Positions 15,445 through 23,334 of a stretch of DNA of 24,265 bases are shown piece after piece (within the stretch, counting starts at the first letter, position 1; each line of letters begins with the position of its first letter). The stretch covers positions 1 to 24,265 of the forward strand of contig DAOUBX010000172.1 in assembly GCA_034432445.1 (NCBI GenBank), read 5' to 3'. This DNA comes from JANWYQ01 sp034432445 (lineage in GTDB: Bacteria > Chloroflexota > Anaerolineae > JAAEKA01). The position numbers were made by a program, and so were the translations under genes. Below the pieces are notes generated by a model. The model was not told where the DNA came from. It did not search any database and saw nothing but the letters and a program-made list of their open reading frames with translations.

Positions 15445-15846
15445 TCAGCCGCCCTTGACCAAGTGATAGGCGAGGTCGCTGTCGGTCAACATCGCCACGG
15501 GGCGGTGTTTGTCCCCGTCGCTCAGCACCACCACTACCTGGCCCAACGGGTGGGTGAGGATTTTGTTAGCTGCGTGCAGCAACAGCGAGTCGGGTCTCGC
15601 GAGGGGTACGTCGGTCTGCATGTGGTCCTTGACCTGCTGCGCTGCCCAATCATCGCGCGCTAAGTAGACGCGTAGGATGTCAGCGCGATTGATGACGCCG
15701 GTCAGGTAGCCCTGGTCATCTGTTGCGACCAAGCTACCGACCTCCTCTTCGACCATGAGGCGGATCGCTGTTACGAGCGAGGTGCTTTGATGGCAGCTAT
15801 GAATGCCCAAACGCTTAGCTTGCAAAACGGTTCTAGATTTTTTCAC
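15445..15846 (-). CDS. two-CBS-domain protein
   Basis: 133-aa soluble protein made almost entirely of a tandem CBS pair (Bateman module), which usually senses adenine nucleotides or SAM. The first CBS spans about 10-62 (VTAIRLMVEEEVGSLVATDDQGYLTGVINRADIL). The second spans about 75-131 (MQTDVPLARPDSLLLHAANKI...VVVLSDGDKHRPVAMLTDSDLAYHL). I chose GTG 15846 because a perfect AGGAGG lies 5 nt upstream (plus 15852-15857); the open frame continues to an ATG at 15975 but that part is unlike CBS sequence and contains the predicted promoter. The partner protein is unknown. It is cotranscribed with the aminotransferase. Confidence 0.9.
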   Translation of the reverse strand: MKKSRTVLQAKRLGIHSCHQSTSLVTAIRLMVEEEVGSLVATDDQGYLTGVINRADILRVYLARDDWAAQQVKDHMQTDVPLARPDSLLLHAANKILTHPLGQVVVVLSDGDKHRPVAMLTDSDLAYHLVKGG

Positions 15847-15922
15847 GGAAGCCTCCTGGACGCAATCGACTGTTAGCCATGCCACTTGAGCATTGGCCCG
15901 GTTGTCGAACAACGTCGTCGAG

Positions 15923-15951
15923 ATTTTAGCATGGGAACACGGCGCAAGCAA
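15923..15951 (-). promoter_or_regulatory. promoter of the CBS-aminotransferase operon
   Basis: On the minus strand TTGCTT (15951-15946), a 17-bp spacer and TAAAAT (15928-15923) preceded by TGC (extended -10). The predicted start near 15916 gives a 70-nt leader that includes a small hairpin (GTTGT/ACAAC) and ends at the AGGAGG of GTG 15846. Confidence 0.6.
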
Positions 15952-15999
15952 GAAAGCGTGCAACTGCTCAGCCAAAGGTGGCGGGCACTTGCGCTCGAT

Positions 16000-16060
16000 G
16001 TGCCGGTGTGAGTCGGCTCCGCAGCCAGGTCGACAGGCGCGGGTTCAAGCGCCCGGCACC
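16000..16060 (+). other. tRNA-like inverted-repeat element
   Basis: GTGCCGG (16000-16006) pairs perfectly over 7 bp with CCGGCAC (16053-16059), enclosing two small stems: GGCT 16015-16018 with AGCC 16023-16026, and GGCGC 16036-16040 with GCGCC 16049-16053 around a loop containing GGGTTCAA. This recalls an acceptor stem plus a T-arm, but at about 61 nt it lacks room for a normal anticodon arm and one base is shared between stems. It could be a tRNA remnant, a small RNA or an operator. It lies between two divergent promoters. Confidence 0.3.
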
Positions 16061-16090
16061 TAGCGGAATAGCAGAAGATGGCTCACTTTG

Positions 16091-16099
16091 TGGTACAAT
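16091..16099 (+). promoter_or_regulatory. extended -10 promoter of the amidohydrolase operon
   Basis: TGG followed by TACAAT (16094-16099) forms an extended -10; no convincing -35 is seen at 16-18 bp. The start near 16106 would give a leader of about 35 nt containing the Shine-Dalgarno AGGAG. Confidence 0.55.
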
Positions 16100-16140
16100 G
16101 CAGCGACGTTTGTCCGCCCCTACCATTGCAGGAGAAGGCC

Positions 16141-17538
16141 ATGTCTCAAAGTGGTTTGATCATTCACAACGCTACGGTGTGCACCTTCGGCGCGGCCAAT
16201 CAGGTGATTGCAGACGGCGCGGTCTTGATCCAGGGCGCCCAGGTGGCAGCGATCGGTCCCAGCGCCGATCTGTTGGCGCAGCACCCGGCGGCTGCTACCC
16301 TCGACGCACACGGCAAGCTGCTGATGCCCGGCAACATCTGCGCCCACACCCATTTTTACGGCGCGTTTGCCCGTGGTCTCTATATCCCCGGCCCTGCGCC
16401 CAAGGATTTTCCCGAGATCCTGCGCCGGCTGTGGTGGACCCTCGATCGTGCCCTGGACGATGACGGTGTGTTGTTCAGCACGCTGGTTTGCCTGGTGGAC
16501 GCCATCCGCCACGGCACGACGACTCTGGTGGACCATCACGCCAGCCCGGAGCATATCGACGGCAGCCTAGACGTCATCGCCGGGGCCGTGGAGGCGGCCG
16601 GCCTGCGCGCCTGTCTGTGTTACGAGGTCACCGATCGCAACGGGCCGGCGGGCGCACGCGCTGGCATCAACGAAAACGTGCGCTTCATCAAGCGTCAGCG
16701 CGAACGTCGCGCTGAGACGGCTAATCGCCCCGGCCAAGGCTCGGCAGAGCTGCTCGCCGCCACCTTCGGCCTGCACGCCTCGCTCAGCTTGAGCGACGAG
16801 ACCCTAGCGCAGTGTGTGGCCGAGGCCGAGGCGCTGGGCGACGTGGGGTTCCACATCCATGCGGCCGAGGGCCCGGCCGATCAAGAGGACAGCCTGGCCA
16901 AGTATGGCTTGCGCACCATCGACCGCCTGGCGAGCCGGGGCATCCTCGGCCCGCGCACGATCGTTGCCCACGTGACGGCCATCGACGCCTGGGAAATGGC
17001 AACCTTGCGCGAGACGAACACATGGGTCACCCATCAACCGCGCAGCAACATGAACAACGCCGTGGGAGTCGCCGACGTGCCGGCCATGTTGCGCGGTGGC
17101 ATGCCGATTCTGCTGGGCAACGACGGCTTTTCCAACGACATGTTCACCGAGATGAAGACGGCCTATCTGTTGCACAAGGTGTGGCGCAGCGATCCCCGCC
17201 TCGCCACGGGCAATCAGGTGATCGACATGGCTTACCGCCATAACGCGGCGCTGGCGCGGCAGTTCTTCCCGCAGCCCTTGGGCGAGATCAGCCCCGGCGC
17301 CGCCGCAGACCTGATCTTGCTGGACTATTACCCCATCACGCCTTTGACCGCTGACAACCTGCCCTGGCACATCCTCTTCGGCGTAAGCGGCAGCCATGTC
17401 ACTCACACCATGGTGGCGGGACGATGGTTGATGCAGGATCGGCGTTTGCTCACCTTGGACGAGGAGGCCATTGCAGCACAGAGCCGCCAAGTGGCGCAGC
17501 GCACGTGGGAGCGCTTCTGGCAGTTGAGCGCCTCCTGA
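16141..17538 (+). CDS. ssnA: SsnA-like metal-dependent amidohydrolase
   Basis: 465-aa TIM-barrel amidohydrolase in the family of SsnA, guanine deaminase and methylthioadenosine/SAH deaminases. Metal ligands are visible: HTH (H69, H71), HIH (H238, H240), H277 in IVAHV and D328 in LLGNDGF. The segments FARGLYIPGPAPKDFPEILRRL, LVDHHASPEHIDGSLD and LRACLCYEVTDRNGP closely match what I recall of SsnA, which is linked to selenium-dependent molybdenum hydroxylases in other bacteria. No such hydroxylase is in this window, so the substrate is open. ATG 16141 has AGGAG 6 nt upstream (16130-16134). It is the first gene of a five-gene plus-strand run. Confidence 0.85.
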   Translation: MSQSGLIIHNATVCTFGAANQVIADGAVLIQGAQVAAIGPSADLLAQHPAAATLDAHGKLLMPGNICAHTHFYGAFARGLYIPGPAPKDFPEILRRLWWTLDRALDDDGVLFSTLVCLVDAIRHGTTTLVDHHASPEHIDGSLDVIAGAVEAAGLRACLCYEVTDRNGPAGARAGINENVRFIKRQRERRAETANRPGQGSAELLAATFGLHASLSLSDETLAQCVAEAEALGDVGFHIHAAEGPADQEDSLAKYGLRTIDRLASRGILGPRTIVAHVTAIDAWEMATLRETNTWVTHQPRSNMNNAVGVADVPAMLRGGMPILLGNDGFSNDMFTEMKTAYLLHKVWRSDPRLATGNQVIDMAYRHNAALARQFFPQPLGEISPGAAADLILLDYYPITPLTADNLPWHILFGVSGSHVTHTMVAGRWLMQDRRLLTLDEEAIAAQSRQVAQRTWERFWQLSAS

Positions 17539-17571
17539 TCGCCGGTCAAACCGGCTGCAAGGTTTTCAAGA

Positions 17572-18522
17572 ATGGATCAAATCTCTACCGCCGAGCGCAT
17601 TACGCTTGGCCCAACTGACATTCAGATCAGCCCGCTGGGCATCGGCACCTGGGCGTGGGGTGATCGTCTGGTGTGGGACTACGGAAAGGGGGGCTTCACC
17701 GATGCCGATCTCGAGGCCGCCTATCAGGCCAGTCTGGCGTATGGTGTCAACTTCTTCGACACCGCCGAAAGCTACGGCCAGGGCCGGTCTGAGGCTCTGT
17801 TGGGGCAGTTTCGGCGCCGCTCTGGCTGGCCGGTGGTCATTGCCACCAAGTTCATGCCCTTTCCCTGGCGGTTGACCAAGGGCGAGCTGTTACGGGCGCT
17901 GCGCAACAGCTTGCAGCGTCTGGGCCTGCAGACGGTCGACTTGTATCAGATGCACTGGCCGTTTCCCCCCGTGTCCATCGAGACGTGGATGGATGCCATG
18001 GCAGACGCCGTCGAGGCCGGCTTGGTGCGGGCTGTCGGCGTCTCCAACTACAGCGCCAAACAGATGGAGGTTGCGTTCAACGCGCTGGCGCGGCGCAACA
18101 TCCCCTTGGCTTCCAACCAGGTCATGTACAGCTTGGTCAACCGCAAGGTCGAGACCTCCGGGCTGCTCGATCTGTGCCATGAGTTGGAAATCACCTTGAT
18201 CGCCTACAGCCCTCTGGGCAAGGGATTGCTGACGGGCAAGTACACGCCGGAGAGTCCACCTTCTGGCATGCGCCGCTATCTGTATCGGCGCGACAAGTTG
18301 GCCCAGATCCAGCCGCTGACGCGCCTCTTGCAGGAGATTGGCCAGGAACAGGGACGGACTGCCGGTCAGGTGGCTTTGAACTGGGTCATCTGCAAGGGCG
18401 CTGTGCCTATTCCCGGCGCCAAGAACGCGCGCCAGGCGCTGGACAATGCCGGCGCCTTGGGGTGGCGTTTGACGGCAGACGAGGTAGTGCGCCTCGATGA
18501 GGCTAGCGCTCACCTGGCCTGA
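17572..18522 (+). CDS. aldo/keto reductase
   Basis: 316-aa NADP(H)-dependent oxidoreductase with the complete AKR tetrad: D63 and Y68 (FFDTAESYG), K93 (VIATKF) and H128 (YQMHWP). Downstream are VRAVGVSNYSAKQM, SNQVMYSL, ITLIAYSPLGKGLLTGKY and the C-terminal cofactor motif VPIPGAKNARQALDNAGALGW. The sequence resembles the AKR group found in plant chloroplasts and cyanobacteria (pyridoxal reductase-like), but the substrate is not settled. It lies 33 bp after the amidohydrolase stop and 12 bp before the next gene, consistent with one operon. Confidence 0.93.
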   Translation: MDQISTAERITLGPTDIQISPLGIGTWAWGDRLVWDYGKGGFTDADLEAAYQASLAYGVNFFDTAESYGQGRSEALLGQFRRRSGWPVVIATKFMPFPWRLTKGELLRALRNSLQRLGLQTVDLYQMHWPFPPVSIETWMDAMADAVEAGLVRAVGVSNYSAKQMEVAFNALARRNIPLASNQVMYSLVNRKVETSGLLDLCHELEITLIAYSPLGKGLLTGKYTPESPPSGMRRYLYRRDKLAQIQPLTRLLQEIGQEQGRTAGQVALNWVICKGAVPIPGAKNARQALDNAGALGWRLTADEVVRLDEASAHLA

Positions 18523-18534
18523 GGCCGCGCAACC

Positions 18535-19665
18535 GTGGTGGTGGGCTCAGACCTAACGAGGGCCGGCAACTTGGACGCAGATCTGTTGACAGGCGATGAC
18601 GCGCTGAGCACTGGCAGCTTTGCCGCAGGCCTAGTTGTCTTGTTTGGGTCTGGCGAGACTTCGACCAGCGGTCAGAAAGTTTTCGATTGGGTGCTGCGGC
18701 GCGTGGCCCAGCCGCTGCGCGTGGCAATTCTGGAGACGCCGGCTGGCTTCGAGCTGAACTCGGCGCAGGTCGCCGGTCGTATCGGCGACTTTCTCAACAA
18801 GCGTTTGCAGAACTACAAGCCACAGGTGACCATTGTGCCTGCGCGCAAGCGAGGCACGCCTTTCAGCCCAGATGACCCGTTGCTTGCGCGATCGGTGCTA
18901 GACCACAATGTGATCTTTTTAGGGCCGGGCAGTCCGACGTATGCGGCACGCCAGCTGCGCGACAGCGCGGTTTGGCATACGGTGGTAGCGCGTCACCGGT
19001 TGGGAGCAGCGTTGGTGCTGGCCAGCGCTGCAACCATCGCCGCCAGCCGCTGGGCCTTGCCGGTCTATGAGATCTACAAAGTTGGGCAAGACCCACACTG
19101 GCAGGCCGGCCTTGATTTCTTTGCGCCCTACGGTCTGAACTTGGTGTTCATCCCCCACTGGAACAACAACGATGGCGGCAGCGAGCTCGACACCGGCCAC
19201 TGTTTTATGGGACGAGAGCGCTTTGAGCCCTTGGCCGCAGTGCTTCCCCCGGAAACCGTTGTGGTCGGTATTGACGAGCACACGGCGCTCATCATCGACC
19301 TGGCAGCAGGCAAAGGCCGCGTGATGGGGCGCGGCGGTGTGACTGTCCTGCGCCATGGGACAGCGACAACCGTGCGTCACAACAACAGTTTCAGCCTCAC
19401 CCTGCTGGGCGATCTACGCCTGCCTAGCCCAGAGGCTGATATCCCACCTGATGTGTGGGGTGAGGCGCTCGCGGTCTGGCGCGCCAGCCGGCTGCCTTCT
19501 GCGCCTGAGCCGGCAGCCGAGGTGCAAGCCTTGGCAGCGCAACGCCAGCAAGCACGCGAGCGGCGCGATTGGGCGGCAGCCGATGCCCTGCGCGGCCAGA
19601 TCGAAGCGCTGGGCTGGCGGGTGCAAGACACACCTGCCGGACAAAAACTGACGCCGGCGTGGTAA
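18535..19665 (+). CDS. peptidase S51-like domain fused to CysRS C-terminal-like segment
   Basis: 376-aa protein with two parts. Residues about 32-300 look like the class I glutamine-amidotransferase-like fold of peptidase S51/cyanophycinase: VVLFGSGET, VAILETPAGFE, IFLGPGSPTYAARQL, IPHWNNNDGG and VGIDEHTALIID. The nucleophile elbow is altered: LASAAT at 162-167 (S164) where cyanophycinases have GxSAG. Residues about 329-375 (LAAQRQQARERRDWAAADALR...LGWRVQDTPAGQKL) match the extreme C-terminal motif of cysteinyl-tRNA synthetase. No synthetase catalytic motifs (HIGH, KMSKS) exist, so it is not CysRS, although automatic annotation may say so. The start is taken as GTG 18535, with GAGG 10 nt upstream; a later start before residue 30 is possible. 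It shares the operon. Confidence 0.75.
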   Translation: MVVGSDLTRAGNLDADLLTGDDALSTGSFAAGLVVLFGSGETSTSGQKVFDWVLRRVAQPLRVAILETPAGFELNSAQVAGRIGDFLNKRLQNYKPQVTIVPARKRGTPFSPDDPLLARSVLDHNVIFLGPGSPTYAARQLRDSAVWHTVVARHRLGAALVLASAATIAASRWALPVYEIYKVGQDPHWQAGLDFFAPYGLNLVFIPHWNNNDGGSELDTGHCFMGRERFEPLAAVLPPETVVVGIDEHTALIIDLAAGKGRVMGRGGVTVLRHGTATTVRHNNSFSLTLLGDLRLPSPEADIPPDVWGEALAVWRASRLPSAPEPAAEVQALAAQRQQARERRDWAAADALRGQIEALGWRVQDTPAGQKLTPAW

Positions 19666-19707
19666 GCTGGGCCAGTCACATCTTAGCGAGGTTTGGAGTG
19701 ACGATTG

Positions 19708-20202
19708 ATGAAACCATATCGTATCGAGCCAGGCCCTGGTCAGGAGTCCGTTTGGGACTATCCACGACCGCCGCGGCTGGAGGACACAACTAAACACATC
19801 TGCGTCGTTTTCGGCGGCGTGACGATTGTCGATACGCGCCGGGCCAAGCGCGTTTTGGAGACCAGCCATCCGCCGGTCTATTACATCCCACCCGATGACA
19901 TCAAGATGGAACACCTTGTCCCTGTGCCACGCATCAGCTTTTGCGAATGGAAAGGGCAGGCTGGCTACTACACGGTGATCGTTGGGGAGCGGGTTGCGCT
20001 TAACGCTGCCTGGTACTATCCTGAGCCCACCCCCCCTTTCCGCGCCATTCAGAACTATGTAGCCTTCTACGCCCAACTCATGGATGCCTGCTATGTGGAC
20101 GATGAACTGGTCCGCCCGCAGCCGGGCAACTTCTACGGCGGTTGGATCACCAGCGCCATCGTCGGCCCCTTCAAGGGCGAGCCAGGCACGATGGGCTGGT
20201 AA
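19708..20202 (+). CDS. DUF427 family protein
   Basis: 164-aa soluble protein with the DUF427 (PF04248) pattern: VVFGGVTIVDTRRAKRVLE, PPVYYIPPDDIKMEHL, FCEWKGQAGYYTV and AAWYYPEP followed by YVAFYAQLMDACYVDDELV. The family is common in actinobacteria, cyanobacteria and Chloroflexota and has no established biochemical function. ATG 19708 is preferred over the TTG one codon earlier because GGAG lies 10 nt upstream (19694-19697). It sits 42 bp after the S51-like gene and just before the HAD gene. Confidence 0.9.
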   Translation: MKPYRIEPGPGQESVWDYPRPPRLEDTTKHICVVFGGVTIVDTRRAKRVLETSHPPVYYIPPDDIKMEHLVPVPRISFCEWKGQAGYYTVIVGERVALNAAWYYPEPTPPFRAIQNYVAFYAQLMDACYVDDELVRPQPGNFYGGWITSAIVGPFKGEPGTMGW

Positions 20203-20229
20203 TTACCGCTACGAATGAGACAAACCACC

Positions 20230-20994
20230 ATGACCCCCCGCAAGAACTACCTGATCGACATGGATGGCGTGTTGGTGAGCGGCCGGACGCTGATTCCTGG
20301 CGCCGACCGGTTCATCGAACGTCTGCAGGCGGCAGCGATCGAGTACTTGGTGCTGACCAACAATCCCTTGTACGCGCCGGGCGACCTGACCCATCGTCTG
20401 CAGTCCCTCGGGCTGAACATTCCGGCGGAGCGCATTTTCACATCGGCGATGGCGACGGCGCGTTTCTTGCACGCGCAGAAACCGAAAGGCACGGCCTTCG
20501 TCATCGGGGAAAGCGGTCTGACCTGGGCCCTGCACGAGGTCGGCTACGTCATCACCGACATCGACCCGGACTACGTGGTCTTGGGCGAAACCCACTCGTA
20601 CAACCTGGAAGCGATCACCAAGGCGATTCGGCTGGTGGCCGGCGGCGCTCATTTCATCGCCACCAACCCCGACCCATCCGGCCCCGGCGAGGGCGGCTTG
20701 GTGCCGGCCTGCGGCGCCATGGCAGCGTTGATCGAGAAAGCCAGCGGCTTCAGCCCCTTTTTCGTCGGCAAACCGAACCCTTTGATGATGCGCACAGCGC
20801 TGAACTACCTGGATGTACACTCCGAGGATACCATCATGGTCGGCGACCGCATGGACACGGATATCATCGGTGGAGTGCAGGCCGGTATGGAGACCATTCT
20901 GGTGTTGACGGGAGTCACCCGGCGCGAGGATGTCTATCGCTTCCCCTATCAGCCGACGCACATTCTGGAGTCGGTGGCGCAGATTGAGCTGTGA
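20230..20994 (+). CDS. HAD-IIA (NagD-like) phosphatase
   Basis: 254-aa HAD-superfamily hydrolase of subclass IIA. The nucleophile motif is YLIDMDGVLV (D10 and D12), motif II is LVLTNNP (T43), motif III is GKPNP (K181) and motif IV is VGDRMDTDI (D206, D211). The C2-type cap lies between. NagD-like enzymes dephosphorylate nucleotides, phosphoglycolate or sugar phosphates, and the substrate here is unknown. The start is uncertain: ATG 20230 has only a weak GAG upstream, and an in-frame ATG at 20215 would add five residues. It is the last gene of the run and is followed 45 bp later by a strong terminator. Confidence 0.92.
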   Translation: MTPRKNYLIDMDGVLVSGRTLIPGADRFIERLQAAAIEYLVLTNNPLYAPGDLTHRLQSLGLNIPAERIFTSAMATARFLHAQKPKGTAFVIGESGLTWALHEVGYVITDIDPDYVVLGETHSYNLEAITKAIRLVAGGAHFIATNPDPSGPGEGGLVPACGAMAALIEKASGFSPFFVGKPNPLMMRTALNYLDVHSEDTIMVGDRMDTDIIGGVQAGMETILVLTGVTRREDVYRFPYQPTHILESVAQIEL

Positions 20995-21039
20995 TCGACC
21001 GTCCTGAACCGGCGACCGCTCACTGAGTGGCAAAGAAGC

Positions 21040-21072
21040 AAGAGACCAGGCATATGTGGCGCCTGGTCTCTT
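21040..21072. terminator. bidirectional hairpin terminator
   Basis: A 12-bp perfect stem (21040-21051, AAGAGACCAGGC, with 21061-21072) closes a 9-nt loop. It sits between the stop of the HAD gene (20994) and the stop of the convergent cytochrome gene (21109). Short T-runs follow on the plus side and A-rich sequence precedes it on the other (CAAAGAAG), so it can end transcription from both directions. Confidence 0.85.
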
Positions 21073-21108
21073 TGATTCAGTGTGGCAGCCCCACCTGACA
21101 GCGGAGGA

Positions 21109-23334
21109 CTACTCGGTAGATGCTTCTGGCCGTACTAGGCCGGTCATGTCAACCTTGACCTTCTGGCCGAGGCTGCTCAGGCCGTCATACAGGAACTGAA
21201 TGACGTACTTGGCATTGTGGACAAAGGCGCCTGGATCCTTCTGCACATACTGGTAGTTGTAGGCAGCCTGGAGCAGGCGCGGCGTCCAGGCGGTGTAGGC
21301 GCCCTCCCCCTCGTTGATCTCGCCGTTCCCGTCTGTGTCCTCGAAGAAGTAGGGATAGGCGGCCGGATTGTAGACGATGGGCTTGCCGATCACGGTGGCG
21401 GCGTAGTCTTGGATCGCAGCATACAGCTTGTCGCTGTAGGTCTGCACCTCGCCGGCAATACCCTCGGTGGTATCGCCATCGCCGTCGTAGTCAGTGGTGG
21501 ACAAGGGCCCGCGGATGTCCTGTACCGTCTTGGCGCCCGCATGGCAAGTGAAGCAGGCTTCGGTCTTCACCTCGAGCTCGTGGGTCGCATGGCAGCTGGT
21601 GCAGGTAGCAAACCCAGGCGCATGGTTGAACTTGCCTGAGTAAGCCAGGTCTGGATACTGGTATGCTCCTTGAACCTCGCTGCCGAAGAGCGTGGCCCCT
21701 GCCGCGAAGTAGTGAATGTTGGCAAAGCGCAGGGCCTTCTCAGGCACGGTGTCTAGGTCAAGGCCCTTGATGGCTGTGTTGACGGTCGCAGTGGACGCCC
21801 GTCCCTGGTGGCAGCTCAGGCACAGGTTGTTGTCCTTCTCCTCCAGGCTGACCGTTGCGCCGCTGGGGAACTTGACGCTGTCGATCTGGTAGCGGCCGTA
21901 TTCCTCGAAGTCGGTGTGGCAGGTGGTGCACAGGAAGCCGTTCGAAGGTGCCTTGGCCACGTTGGCGCCGTTGGCGACAAACTCCGGCAGACCCTCGGCT
22001 TGGTGGCACTTCACACAGCCGGCCGGAACCTCGCCCTCTTCGTCCCAATGGCGGAAGGCCTCTTCCGAGCCGGCAAAGTGGCCCGGATCAAGGCGGTGCA
22101 TGGCCGTCATGTCCACCGGCTGCGCCAGCGCCTGGTTCAGGTCGTCAATGGAGTCGTAGAGCAGTTGGATGATGTACTTCCCATTGTGAGCATGTTCGCC
22201 GGGATCCTTGTTGGCGACCTGGAAGTTGTAGGCGGCCCTCAGCAGACGCGGCGTCCAAGACTTGTAGGCGTTGGGGAACACTGCTTCGTCCTGCCCCGGC
22301 TGGCCATCGCCGTTCGTGTCGTTGAAGAAGTAGGGATAGGCCGCCGAGCTGTAGACGATCGGCGCGCCGGCCACGTCCTTGGCGTAGGTCTGGATCGAGC
22401 CGTAGAGGATCTCCTGCAGACCCGCAATCTCCTCCATGACGCCTTCGGTGACGTTGCCGTCGCCGTCGTAGTCAGCCTCCGATCCCTGCATGCGAACTTT
22501 CTTGAAGTCCTCCACGCTCTTGACGTCAGTATGGCAGGTCTGGCAACCTTCCAGGTTGATCTCCAGCGTGTGCGAGTTGTGGCAGGTGCTGCAGGTGTCG
22601 AAGTTCTGTACGTGTTCGAACTTCACATCGTACGACTTGCCGGCGTATTGATACCCGCCCATAACCTGCGCGCCGTACTGGGTGGCCGCGGCAGCGTAAT
22701 AGTGCACGTTGCGGAAGCCCAGGTCAGCGCTGACTTCATCCGGTTTGTCCGTCAGGCCCAAGTCATCGATGGCCTTGTTGACGCTGACCATGGACTCGCG
22801 GCCCTGGTGGCACTCCATGCAGCGCGCTTCATCGCCCAGGTTGGTCAGCTCGACGCCGGAGGGGAACACCACGCTGGTCTTGGCAACGGTCACATCGTTG
22901 TGGCACGTCGCACAAGTGACTGTGGTGCCAGTGGGGTAGTTCTCGGCATCCATTGCGCCGGCCGTAGTTCCATCAGCGCCCAGGAAGTCGAGGTAGCCGG
23001 GCTCGCTGTGGCATTTGGCACAGGCTGCCGGGATCACCGCCGGGTCGGCGCTGTCCCAGTGCCTAAAGGATTCGGAGGTAGCGTCGTTGTGGGGCGAATT
23101 GGCCCACGCGTCCTGGAAAGGAACAACGGCGACTACCGGCTCGGGACAGGTCGGTGCTTCTGGACAGGCTTGTGGCTCTGGACAGGCAGGTGCCTCCGGA
23201 CACGCCGGGCACTCAGGACATGGCACCTGGGTGGCAGCCGGCTCCGGCGCCGGGGGATTTGGTGACTGTCCGCAGGCCACCAGCACACCCAGCGTCACTA
23301 GCAGCACCGCAACAATGAGGTAACTGCGTTTCAT
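21109..23334 (-). CDS. decaheme c-type cytochrome lipoprotein, duplicated five-heme module
   Basis: 741-aa exported lipoprotein: a basic start, a hydrophobic helix and the lipobox LVAC with C21 as the lipid site. A linker (38-66) has six cysteines in CPEAPA-like repeats. Ten CxxCH heme sites start at residues 105, 141, 172, 248, 264, 440, 469, 505, 578 and 594. They form two tandem modules (about 72-400 and 410-725) with the same five-site order and matched landmarks (GYQYAGKSYDVKFEHVQNF / GAYQYPDLAYSGKFNHAPGF; WTPRLLRAAYNFQ / WTPRLLQAAYNYQ). Each module also has two acidic EF-hand-like loops (288-298 and 339-350; 615-625 and 666-677). It likely carries electrons at the outer face of the membrane. 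AAGGAG lies 9 nt before ATG 23334. A possible FNR-type promoter lies about 370 bp upstream. Confidence 0.94.
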   Translation of the reverse strand: MKRSYLIVAVLLVTLGVLVACGQSPNPPAPEPAATQVPCPECPACPEAPACPEPQACPEAPTCPEPVVAVVPFQDAWANSPHNDATSESFRHWDSADPAVIPAACAKCHSEPGYLDFLGADGTTAGAMDAENYPTGTTVTCATCHNDVTVAKTSVVFPSGVELTNLGDEARCMECHQGRESMVSVNKAIDDLGLTDKPDEVSADLGFRNVHYYAAAATQYGAQVMGGYQYAGKSYDVKFEHVQNFDTCSTCHNSHTLEINLEGCQTCHTDVKSVEDFKKVRMQGSEADYDGDGNVTEGVMEEIAGLQEILYGSIQTYAKDVAGAPIVYSSAAYPYFFNDTNGDGQPGQDEAVFPNAYKSWTPRLLRAAYNFQVANKDPGEHAHNGKYIIQLLYDSIDDLNQALAQPVDMTAMHRLDPGHFAGSEEAFRHWDEEGEVPAGCVKCHQAEGLPEFVANGANVAKAPSNGFLCTTCHTDFEEYGRYQIDSVKFPSGATVSLEEKDNNLCLSCHQGRASTATVNTAIKGLDLDTVPEKALRFANIHYFAAGATLFGSEVQGAYQYPDLAYSGKFNHAPGFATCTSCHATHELEVKTEACFTCHAGAKTVQDIRGPLSTTDYDGDGDTTEGIAGEVQTYSDKLYAAIQDYAATVIGKPIVYNPAAYPYFFEDTDGNGEINEGEGAYTAWTPRLLQAAYNYQYVQKDPGAFVHNAKYVIQFLYDGLSSLGQKVKVDMTGLVRPEASTE

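Noticed and set aside
18535..19665. Cysteinyl-tRNA synthetase
   Set aside because: Only the C-terminal tail resembles CysRS; the HIGH and KMSKS motifs and zinc ligands are absent.
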